Below are positions 1 through 5,630 of a stretch of 8,173 nt of DNA, one piece after another. The notes under the pieces were generated by a model that ran no database searches, was not told the DNA's origin, and saw only the letters and a list, made by a program, of their open reading frames with translations. Both the position numbers and the translations under genes were made by a program. Numbering within the stretch: position 1 is the stretch's first letter; the number at the start of each line of letters is the position of its first letter. The DNA is taken from the NCBI GenBank assembly GCA_030622585.1, contig JAUXFZ010000085.1, positions 1 through 8,173 of the forward strand, given 5' to 3'. Origin of the DNA: Myxococcales bacterium (lineage in GTDB: Bacteria; Myxococcota_A; Polyangia; Polyangiales; Houyiibacteriaceae).

Positions 1-280
1 CATCGTCGACCTCAACCCAGAGATTGTGAAGCTCGATCGAACGCTGATTGCCGATCTCGCGGACGACCGCCGTGCGCAGGTCTTGGTGCGCCACCTCGTG
101 CGGCTCTGCCACGAGCTCGGCGCGCGTGTGGTGGCCGAGGGCATCGAGCAGGAAACCGAGATGAAGGTCGCCATCGACTGCGGCGCCCACTACGGCCAGG
201 GCTACTACTTCGCGCGGCCGGCGTACCCAGCCCCCGGTATCAGCGCGACGCCGGTGGCCGTGCTGAGCAAGGGCGCCTGA
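1..280 (+). CDS. EAL-domain cyclic-di-GMP phosphodiesterase, C-terminal fragment
   Basis: The reading frame is open from base 2 and ends at TGA 278-280, giving the last 92 residues of a protein cut by the window edge. It matches the C-terminal third of the EAL domain, which hydrolyses c-di-GMP to pGpG. Numbering from the first visible codon, the KLD motif has Lys10, AEGIE has Glu46, and GQGYYFARP has Gln66; all three are conserved positions in active EAL enzymes. The EAL signature and the DDFG loop lie upstream and cannot be seen, so activity is likely but not proven. Nothing follows the domain except about 19 residues, so it is the last domain of the protein. Upstream GGDEF, PAS or receiver domains are possible but unseen. 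The gene converges on the FHA/CpaF-like gene with nine bases between the stops. Confidence 0.93.
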   Translation, partial: IVDLNPEIVKLDRTLIADLADDRRAQVLVRHLVRLCHELGARVVAEGIEQETEMKVAIDCGAHYGQGYYFARPAYPAPGISATPVAVLSKGA

Positions 281-293
281 CCGAGTTGCTCAG
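263..293. terminator. Inverted repeat across a convergent gene junction, possible bidirectional terminator
   Basis: CTGAGCAA (263-270) and TTGCTCAG (286-293) form a perfect 8 bp inverted repeat with a 15-base loop. The loop holds the stop codon of the EAL gene (278-280) and the right arm holds the stop codon of the opposite-strand gene (290-292). No T-tract follows on either strand, so it is not a canonical intrinsic terminator. It may act as a weak bidirectional terminator or protect 3' ends. The placement suggests function; the modest stem and long loop argue for caution. Confidence 0.4.
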
Positions 294-1948
294 AACGGGA
301 CGGACTGAAAGCTGACGTCCCCGGCTTCGTGGCCTTGGATTTCGAGGATCCCGCTCACGCCCCGACCCTCCGGCCCACGCTGCACCGCGATGACGAGGTC
401 GATTGCGCCACCCACCAGCTGCGCGACGCACGCGCGTTCCGCCCCGCCGCATCCCGCAGCTAACATGAGGCCCTCGATGGCGTCTTTCGTGCTCCAGCTG
501 TGTACTCCGAGGATGTGACCGGGTTCGCGCCCGAGCACCGCCACCAGTGCCGTCATGGTGTCGGCCCCTGAGAGGTCATTGATCACCAGGTGTTCTGCTT
601 CGAGACGCGTTCCGTGCTGGATCGCTTCTCCTAGGGAGATGCCCGAATCGGTGGCGGTCAGCGAGACCATCCGGTCCCGATCGAGGTCGAGGTCCGGAAC
701 CGCTTCGATCACGACGGTGTTTTCGCTCTCCGGCAGCTCCCGAGCCAGCGCAGACATCACCTCGGCCACGCCAGAGCCGCGAGGCCCCGCGACGACGATG
801 TTGCGGCACTCCGCGACCGCCTTCGCCAAGTACGTGGCGGCATCACCGCTCATCCAGCCCGCCTCCGCCAGTTGCTCGAGCGACTTCGTGCTTCCAATGC
901 GAAGCTCGATCATGGGCCCCTTCGCCACGAGGGGCGACTGCATGATCGTCAGTCTAGGACCGAATGAGAGTCGTCCATGAAGGACGGGTTGTGCTTCGAG
1001 TGTTTGTCCGGTGCCGGCGGCGAGACGGCGACCTACCCTGTGCAGCGCGTGCTCGGACGAGAACTTCAACGGCTCCGCTTGTAGCCCTTCACCCCTGTCG
1101 ACGAATATGTGGGAAGGACCTTTCACGACCACCGTACGCACTGCTTCGTCGGACAGGAGGTCGTCGAGCGCACCCAGACCGACCGCTTCGTGCAAGGCCA
1201 TGTGCGCGACCGGGCGCATGTCGATGTCGCCATTCACCGAGCCATCGGTCTGCATCGACAGAAACGTTTCGGCGATCGCTGCGCGCGCCGCAGACCACCG
1301 CTCCTGGTTCTGCATGGCCGCGGGATCGACATTGTCGATGTCCATGCGCCCGGCGAGGCGGCTCATCAGCGCGCCGAGCGGATCGGCTACCGGAATCTGG
1401 GTGTCGGTTCCTGCGGGCAGCCGAGCTTCGCCGGTCTCTCTGCGTTCGATGCGAGGCGGCAGGCTGGTGCCTCGCCCATCTATGCGCCCTGCTGGCGTTC
1501 TCGAGTCGCTTGCGATCGAGCGGCGCGGGCTCACCGGACGTCGTGCCGGAACCGAGCTCTGGGGCGGCATGGTACTTTGGGTCGGTGTCGACTGCTTGGC
1601 TGGCAGCGGTGGCGGTTCTGAAACACGCGGTGCGGAGCTCGCACGTTCGGCGTCAGCGTTCTGCTCTTCGAGCGTGATGATGAAGTCCGCGATGTAGATC
1701 TTGTCGCCACGCTTCAATGGCTGCGGCGAGGAGATCTTACGTCCGTTGACCCAGGTCCCGTTGGTGCTGTTGAGGTCGATCACGACCGCCTGCTCGCCCT
1801 TTAGAGTCAAGCGCGCGTGCTGCTTGGACACGTTGCGTTTCGACAAGACGATGTCGTTGCCTTGGACGCGCCCAACCGTCAGCTCCGGCTTCGAAAAATC
1901 GAGCTTTCGCTGTACGCCCCCCTCGTCGGTGATCACAACCCCGTACAT
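290..1948 (-). CDS. FHA domain fused to a degenerate CpaF/TadA-type secretion ATPase domain
   Basis: This 552-residue protein has three parts. Residues 1-95 are an FHA (phosphothreonine-binding) domain with Gly26-Arg27, Ser41-x-x-His44 and STNGTWVNG (61-69). Residues about 100-190 are a Pro/Ser/Arg-rich linker. Residues about 250-552 follow the CpaF/TadA/VirB11 secretion ATPase plan: LGALDDLLSDEAV near 258, the R-L-x-x-G-x-R region near 326, and GRGVSGILEIQG near 528. The nucleotide site is eroded. The P-loop is GPRGSGVAE (388-396), with Val394 where the essential Lys should be. The usual IED box reads IEA (414-416), the VGEVRGGE box reads INDLSGAD (456-463), and only His483 of the TIHAN box remains. 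An in-frame TGA at 1958-1960 makes ATG 1946-1948 the only ATG start. No prepilin, CpaB/C/E or TadB/C gene is visible nearby. Binding of a phosphorylated partner is inferred. Confidence 0.88.
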   Translation of the reverse strand: MYGVVITDEGGVQRKLDFSKPELTVGRVQGNDIVLSKRNVSKQHARLTLKGEQAVVIDLNSTNGTWVNGRKISSPQPLKRGDKIYIADFIITLEEQNADAERASSAPRVSEPPPLPAKQSTPTQSTMPPQSSVPARRPVSPRRSIASDSRTPAGRIDGRGTSLPPRIERRETGEARLPAGTDTQIPVADPLGALMSRLAGRMDIDNVDPAAMQNQERWSAARAAIAETFLSMQTDGSVNGDIDMRPVAHMALHEAVGLGALDDLLSDEAVRTVVVKGPSHIFVDRGEGLQAEPLKFSSEHALHRVGRRLAAGTGQTLEAQPVLHGRLSFGPRLTIMQSPLVAKGPMIELRIGSTKSLEQLAEAGWMSGDAATYLAKAVAECRNIVVAGPRGSGVAEVMSALARELPESENTVVIEAVPDLDLDRDRMVSLTATDSGISLGEAIQHGTRLEAEHLVINDLSGADTMTALVAVLGREPGHILGVHSWSTKDAIEGLMLAAGCGGAERACVAQLVGGAIDLVIAVQRGPEGRGVSGILEIQGHEAGDVSFQSVPF

Positions 1949-1959
1949 GTTCCGGGTTC

Positions 1960-1988
1960 ATTCAAGGGTCGCCGACGCCTCGCGTCAA
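1960..1988 (-). promoter_or_regulatory. Candidate sigma-70-type promoter for the FHA/CpaF-like gene
   Basis: On the minus strand a TTGACG box (1988-1983) is followed, after exactly 17 bases, by TTGAAT (1965-1960). These match the -35 consensus at 5/6 and the -10 consensus at 4/6. The ATG lies 11 bases past the -10 box, so the predicted leader is only a few bases long. No good Shine-Dalgarno sequence is present. The assignment rests on spacing and motif match only. Confidence 0.4.
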
Positions 1989-2064
1989 GTCAGCGCCAAT
2001 TCTCGCCCCGCCGGCTGCGCTGGCCTCCGACGGCTCACGCAGCCGCCTACTCCGAGAACCATTA

Positions 2065-2082
2065 GAAATCATTGATCATTTC
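2065..2082. promoter_or_regulatory. AT-rich imperfect palindrome in the divergent intergenic region, possible operator
   Basis: GAAATCATTGATCATTTC matches its own reverse complement at 14 of 18 positions (GAAATnATnnATnATTTC). It stands in an otherwise GC-rich region, about 100 bp upstream of the response regulator start and about 115 bp upstream of the FHA/CpaF-like start. Its size and symmetry fit a dimeric helix-turn-helix regulator, and the neighbouring LuxR-type response regulator is the obvious candidate. The rest of the 235 bp gap (1949-2183) shows a short A-tract at 2118-2123 and no recognisable gene. Confidence 0.4.
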
Positions 2083-2183
2083 AGCGCGCGCCTCCCTTTT
2101 CGAGGTAGACAGGGGTTAAAAAACCACCGACCCCGAAGGGAATCCGTACCACCGGACGGGTCAACTAGGTTAGCTTACGCCGC

Positions 2184-2828
2184 ATGCCGGGAGGGTTTCT
2201 GATCGTCGAGGACGAGCCAACATTGGCTCGGACCCTTGCTCGTACATTCGGGCGTCACGGCCCTGTGGAGGTCGTGCACAGCATGGAAGCGGCGCGCGAC
2301 AAGCTGGACAACCACGCGGAGTGGACCGGCGTCGTTTTGGACCTGATTCTGCCCGACGGGTACGGCTTGGACCTGCTCGCGGAGATCCGGGAAGCCCACG
2401 GGGGTCTGCCCGTGCTCGTTCTGACCGGCGAGCTCAATCGTGATGTAGTCAACAAAGTTCAGACGATGCGGGGCGAGTACGTCTGCAAGCCGGCTTCCGC
2501 CGATAACCTCAATCCGTTCATTCAGCGCGCGCTCGCGCAGGAGCGGGTGGACGACGTGGCGATCGGGCAGCGCATCGAACATCTGGCCCGGCAGCTCAAG
2601 CTCACCCGCCGCGAGACCGAGCTACTGACGCTGTCGGTCGACGGGCTGTCGCGAAAGGAGCTCGCGGAAGCCCTCGGGGTCGCCGAGAATACGGTCAAGG
2701 CGCAGATTCGATCGCTTCTCAAGAAGAGCGGCGCGCGCAGCCTGGCCACGTTGGCGCAGAAGGTGATCAAGGGGGCGACGCGCGACACCGTCCCGCCTGG
2801 CGCACCCACAAGCGCCAGCGACGGCTAG
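2184..2828 (+). CDS. NarL/FixJ-type response regulator with LuxR-family DNA-binding domain
   Basis: The 214-residue product is a two-domain response regulator. The receiver (about 5-118) has the acidic pocket Glu9-Asp10, phosphoacceptor Asp53 in VVLDLILPDG, Thr81 in VLTGE and Lys102 in CKPA, so the phosphorylation site is complete. A linker of about 20 residues leads to a LuxR-type helix-turn-helix (about 138-196): LTRRETELLTL, then GLSRKELAEALGVAENTVKAQI. A Pro/Ser/Ala tail of about 15 residues ends the protein. An in-frame TAG at 2166-2168 limits the start to ATG 2184. The upstream Shine-Dalgarno signal is poor; a GGGAGGG run lies just inside the gene. No histidine kinase is nearby, so the partner is unknown. 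The stop shares one base with the next start, and the gene diverges from the FHA/CpaF-like gene, which may be a target. Confidence 0.93.
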   Translation: MPGGFLIVEDEPTLARTLARTFGRHGPVEVVHSMEAARDKLDNHAEWTGVVLDLILPDGYGLDLLAEIREAHGGLPVLVLTGELNRDVVNKVQTMRGEYVCKPASADNLNPFIQRALAQERVDDVAIGQRIEHLARQLKLTRRETELLTLSVDGLSRKELAEALGVAENTVKAQIRSLLKKSGARSLATLAQKVIKGATRDTVPPGAPTSASDG

Positions 2829-3394
2829 TGCATCGCCAGGCACTTTCGAGAGCGGCCATAGCCCTTCTGGCGGGGTTGGCAGCGATCGCTGGATGCACCC
2901 GCGAGGAAGCCCCGCGTGAGCCACCCGAAGTCCGGCGTGCGCGCGAGCCGGTAGAAGCGCAGGACCCTTACGAACAGTCGACCTCGCGCTTCGGCGTGGT
3001 ACCGCTGCACGCAGGTTTCAGTCCCGACCCGAGAGTGGTTGGCGGCACGGCCCTGGGGGAGGTCAGCGCCAAGTCGATTCACCGGAAGTGCAAGGGGTGG
3101 ATCTCGGAAGCTCCCGACTATCTCCTCGACGCAGACACGGCGTTCTTGCGGCTCCACGTGCTGGCGCGTTCGCGTTCCGATGTGCTCCTCGTCGTGCGAA
3201 AGCCGGGCGGCGCGGTCCTGTGCAACGACAACCGTGGCGGTACGAAGGATCCGATGATCCGTTCCGATTTCCCCATCGGTACGACCCAGGTATGGATCGG
3301 CGTCCGCGAAGAAGGAGCGACGGCGGATTACCGGCTAGGTTTTTCAGAAGTGAAATGGAAGTCGTCTTCCATTCCACTGCCCGACCACGATTAG
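2828..3394 (+). CDS. Lipoprotein with a PPC-like beta-sandwich domain
   Basis: This encodes 188 residues from GTG 2828-2830, whose first base is the last base of the response regulator stop (TAGTG); translational coupling is likely. The N-terminus is a lipoprotein signal: basic MHRQALSR, a hydrophobic stretch, and lipobox IAGC with Cys23 as the lipidated residue. Residues 24-50 are charged and Pro-rich, a probable tether. Residues about 70-175 resemble the PPC-like beta-sandwich of secreted proteins, with KCKGWISEAPDYLL (87-100), SDVLLVVRKPGG (117-128), CND (132-134) and VWIGV (155-159). Cys88 and Cys132 could form a disulfide. No catalytic motif is visible. It is probably anchored in the outer membrane facing the periplasm or surface; family placement is from pattern memory. 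Linkage to the regulator suggests a regulated or sensory envelope role. Confidence 0.78.
   Translation: MHRQALSRAAIALLAGLAAIAGCTREEAPREPPEVRRAREPVEAQDPYEQSTSRFGVVPLHAGFSPDPRVVGGTALGEVSAKSIHRKCKGWISEAPDYLLDADTAFLRLHVLARSRSDVLLVVRKPGGAVLCNDNRGGTKDPMIRSDFPIGTTQVWIGVREEGATADYRLGFSEVKWKSSSIPLPDHD
3349..3378. terminator. Strong hairpin at a convergent gene junction, possible bidirectional terminator
   Basis: Bases 3349-3361 pair with 3366-3378 at 12 of 13 positions around a TCGT loop (core AATGGAAG / CTTCCATT, outer AGTG / CACT, one A-C mismatch). It sits in the last codons of the lipoprotein gene, 11 bases before the methyltransferase gene of the opposite strand ends (3391). Transcripts from both sides would carry it, on the minus strand just past the stop codon. 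No T-tract follows in either direction, so a classical intrinsic terminator is not supported. A 3'-end stabilising or bidirectional termination role is inferred. Confidence 0.5.
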
Positions 3395-3984
3395 GCCCCG
3401 CGCCGCCACAGCACCAGGCGCTCCTTGCCTTCGCGCCCTGGGTGCGTGCGGTTCACCTCGGCTGTCTCGAGCTCTTCGAACCCGCCGTCGACGTAGCTGC
3501 GCACCATGCTGGTGTTGACCGGCCAGGGCGGTCCCTGTGTTCCGGAGATCGGGTCTTCAAACGGGAAGAGGAGGGTGGCGAGCACGCCACCGGGGTTCAC
3601 GAGACGCCGCATTGCCTCGTTCCACGAGGTCCGTTGGCCTGGGTCGAGCGCGCAGAAAAAAGTGTAGTCCCAGACGAAATCGAAGCCATCGGCCGGGGTG
3701 TACGAAAAGAAGTCAGCCACTTCGTAGACGACGCTGCCTGGGAGCTCCGGATGCGCGACGAAAAACGCCTTGCGCGCGTCCTCGGAGAGGTCGATGCCCA
3801 CGACCTCTCGATCCGTTCGGGCGAGCGTGGCCAAATCGTAGCCGGTGCCGCACCCCGGGACGAGGATCCGGCCGGAGGGAACGGCGCCGCGATCGACCAA
3901 GCTTCGGAGCGCTGGGGGCGATGCGCCCGCGTCCCACGGTGTGGCCCCCGCCCTCCAGTTTTGCTGCCAGTCCACCGGTGCCAT
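3391..3984 (-). CDS. TPMT-family class I SAM-dependent methyltransferase (halide/thiol methyltransferase-like)
   Basis: The 197-residue protein matches the thiopurine S-methyltransferase family, including bacterial and plant halide/thiol (thiocyanate) methyltransferases that transfer methyl from S-adenosylmethionine to thiols, halides or thiocyanate. Visible signatures are Trp6 and Trp10, TPWD (15-18), SAM-binding motif I LVPGCGTGYD (41-50), VVGIDLS (61-67), DFF (91-93), DYTFFCAL (106-113), R-x-x-W (118-121) and GPPWP (151-155). The length is usual for a compact bacterial member and all motifs are intact. The exact substrate cannot be read from the sequence. It is the last gene of the otsA-otsB-cysQ operon: only nine bases follow cysQ, and its AAAGG ribosome site, five bases before ATG, overlaps the cysQ stop. 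The stop overlaps the convergent lipoprotein gene by four bases (TTAG, 3391-3394). Confidence 0.9.
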   Translation of the reverse strand: MAPVDWQQNWRAGATPWDAGASPPALRSLVDRGAVPSGRILVPGCGTGYDLATLARTDREVVGIDLSEDARKAFFVAHPELPGSVVYEVADFFSYTPADGFDFVWDYTFFCALDPGQRTSWNEAMRRLVNPGGVLATLLFPFEDPISGTQGPPWPVNTSMVRSYVDGGFEELETAEVNRTHPGREGKERLVLWRRGA

Positions 3985-3993
3985 CGTTGCCTT

Positions 3994-4818
3994 TCAGTCG
4001 ACGAGCCCAATAGCTCGGGCCGCGTCACGCGCCGCGGGTAGGACGGCGTCGTACGCCGCCGCGTTGCAGGCGAGAATACCGCTTCGGTTGCGCATGTCCG
4101 CGCCGCCGTAGCGGTATGGGTTTCCAGACAAATCGGTGAAGCGCCCGCCCGCCGCCCTGAGAACCGCTTCGGGTCCGCACGCGTCCCACAGGCTCGATTT
4201 GTCCGCGATGTGAATGTAGAGGTCGGCCTTCTGTTCCGCGATCAGGCCGGCCTTGAGCCCCACCGAGCCGCTCGTCGTTTCTTGGGTAATCCCCAGCTCG
4301 GTGACGACGTTGCCGACCGCTCGGTTGCGGTGCGAGCGAGACACCACGAGCTTCAGGCGCCTCGGGTCTGTCACCGTGCTGACATGCAGTGGGCTCCGCT
4401 CGCCCCGGTCCTCGAGGTACGCCCCGGCGCCGACGACGCCCGCGTAGAGCTTGTCGTTGACCGGTCGATACACGACTCCAGCCGCGGCCACTCCGTCGAT
4501 AGCTAGGCCGAGCATGACGGAGAATTCGCCGTTTCTCGCTACGAATTCCTTGGTGCCGTCGAGCGGGTCGACGTACCAGCAGCGTCCTCCCCCGAGCGCG
4601 TCACTTCGGTCTTCCGTCTCTTCGGCCACGATGCCGTCGCCCGGAAACGCTTTGCGGATCTCGCCCACGATGTACGAGTTGGCCTTGGTATCGGCCTCGG
4701 TCACCGGGTCCGCCTCGGCTTTGTATGCGACGGCGAAATCGGTCGCGTAGACGTCCATCAAGATAGCGCCGGCCTTACGCGCAATGCGAGCGGCTTCCGC
4801 GATCTCTCGATCCAACAT
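3994..4818 (-). CDS. cysQ: 3'(2'),5'-bisphosphate nucleotidase CysQ (PAP phosphatase)
   Basis: This 274-residue cytoplasmic enzyme belongs to the Mg2+-dependent, Li+/Na+-sensitive inositol monophosphatase superfamily. CysQ hydrolyses 3'-phosphoadenosine 5'-phosphate, the by-product of sulfate activation and sulfotransfer, to AMP. Metal-binding motifs are complete: DPVTEAD (37-43), AEET (65-68), WYVDPLDGTKEF (81-92, Asp84 and Asp87) and WDACGPEAVLRAAGG (211-225, Asp212). DGTKEF followed by NGEFSV is typical of CysQ rather than of inositol monophosphatase proper. A GAGG ribosome site lies six bases before ATG 4816-4818. The gap after otsB is 38 bases and the methyltransferase follows after nine, so it is an internal operon gene. 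No sulfate assimilation genes (cysD, cysN, cysH) are in view, so its job here may be clearing PAP under stress. Confidence 0.92.
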   Translation of the reverse strand: MLDREIAEAARIARKAGAILMDVYATDFAVAYKAEADPVTEADTKANSYIVGEIRKAFPGDGIVAEETEDRSDALGGGRCWYVDPLDGTKEFVARNGEFSVMLGLAIDGVAAAGVVYRPVNDKLYAGVVGAGAYLEDRGERSPLHVSTVTDPRRLKLVVSRSHRNRAVGNVVTELGITQETTSGSVGLKAGLIAEQKADLYIHIADKSSLWDACGPEAVLRAAGGRFTDLSGNPYRYGGADMRNRSGILACNAAAYDAVLPAARDAARAIGLVD

Positions 4819-4856
4819 GCGTTGCCTCTACCACGGGAAGGTCCTCGTGCCACCGG

Positions 4857-5630
4857 TCAGGCGGTCATGCGTTGCAACAATTGCGAAAGGACCACGGCAA
4901 CCTCGTCCACGCTCCGTAGTAGCGTAGCCGGGCTGGATGGCGCCACGCGCTGTTCCTCCGAGCAAACAAATGCACCCGCACCGTGCGCCGACGCAAAATC
5001 GATAGCGGGAAAGTCGGTGAGGTCGTCTCCGGCGAAGAACACGGACTTCGCGCTCGAGCGCTCGAAGATCTCCCGGAGCGCGGTGCCCTTATCGTGAACT
5101 ACAGCCTCGGCTTCGCGAAGGGCTTTGCCTCGCCGCACGTGGAGGCCCAGACGCTGGGCAAGCTCATCGGCTTCTGCAAGCAGCCACTCCGCGCGGGCGG
5201 GGTCGCCCTCGGCGACCGCGCGAACGTGTACCGCGATCGCCTGGGGCTTGTACTCGATGAACGCATCCCCGGCGTGCGCCTCGACCCACTGTCGAAAGCG
5301 ACTCAGTGCCGTGCGCTGGGTGCCCGTGAGCTCACGCTTCGATGGCACTTGTCCCGGAGCCAACACCAACGCCCCATGCTCGACCGCGCGCCACACGCCT
5401 TCGAGCTGTTCCATCCGCGAAAGAGAGCCTAGATCGCGCCCCGTGACGATTGCGACCTCCACCATAGGTGCGTCGGCGAGCGATGCGAGCGTGGCCAGGG
5501 TAGACGCCGGGATCTCGGCGAGGTCCGGGTCGCGCACGATGGGGGAGAGTGTGCCGTCGACGTCCAGCGCCAAGAGGAGCGGGCGCTCGAGGGTGAGAAG
5601 CGTTTCGACGAGCGCGTCGAGGCGACTCAC
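4857..5630 (-). CDS. otsB: Trehalose-6-phosphate phosphatase OtsB
   Basis: OtsB dephosphorylates trehalose-6-phosphate to trehalose, the second step of the OtsA/OtsB pathway. From the chosen start the protein has 257 residues, close to the usual length. HAD-family motifs are in order: DVDGTL (23-28, nucleophile Asp23 and acid/base Asp25), VTGRD (62-66), a Lys at 181 in DKGTALREI, and GDDLTD (201-206). I chose GTG 5628-5630 because GGAGGG (5639-5634) precedes it at good spacing and because it makes a GTGA overlap with the otsA stop (5627-5629). An upstream in-frame ATG at 5664-5666 would add 12 residues inside otsA and has no ribosome site. The overlap implies coupled translation with otsA, fitting their consecutive reactions. 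Confidence 0.94.
   Translation of the reverse strand: MSRLDALVETLLTLERPLLLALDVDGTLSPIVRDPDLAEIPASTLATLASLADAPMVEVAIVTGRDLGSLSRMEQLEGVWRAVEHGALVLAPGQVPSKRELTGTQRTALSRFRQWVEAHAGDAFIEYKPQAIAVHVRAVAEGDPARAEWLLAEADELAQRLGLHVRRGKALREAEAVVHDKGTALREIFERSSAKSVFFAGDDLTDFPAIDFASAHGAGAFVCSEEQRVAPSSPATLLRSVDEVAVVLSQLLQRMTA

Noticed and set aside
964..1697. Long plus-strand open frames (about 170-237 codons) opposite the FHA/CpaF-like gene
   Set aside because: They are antisense to a gene with clear domains, are rich in Arg, Ser and Ala as GC-rich shadows are, and show no recognisable motif.
2114..2125. GGTT-AAAA-AACC palindrome, considered as an operator or hairpin
   Set aside because: The arms are only four pairs and the centre is an A-run; this is expected by chance and has no positional support beyond being intergenic.
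3088..4041. A 317-codon plus-strand open frame running from the lipoprotein gene through the methyltransferase gene
   Set aside because: It crosses two well-supported genes in the wrong frame or strand and matches no family pattern.
4819..4856. Possible hairpin or promoter in the otsB-cysQ gap
   Set aside because: Only a broken CACG/CGTG pairing is present with no T-tract and no convincing -35/-10 pair, so the genes are treated as one operon.
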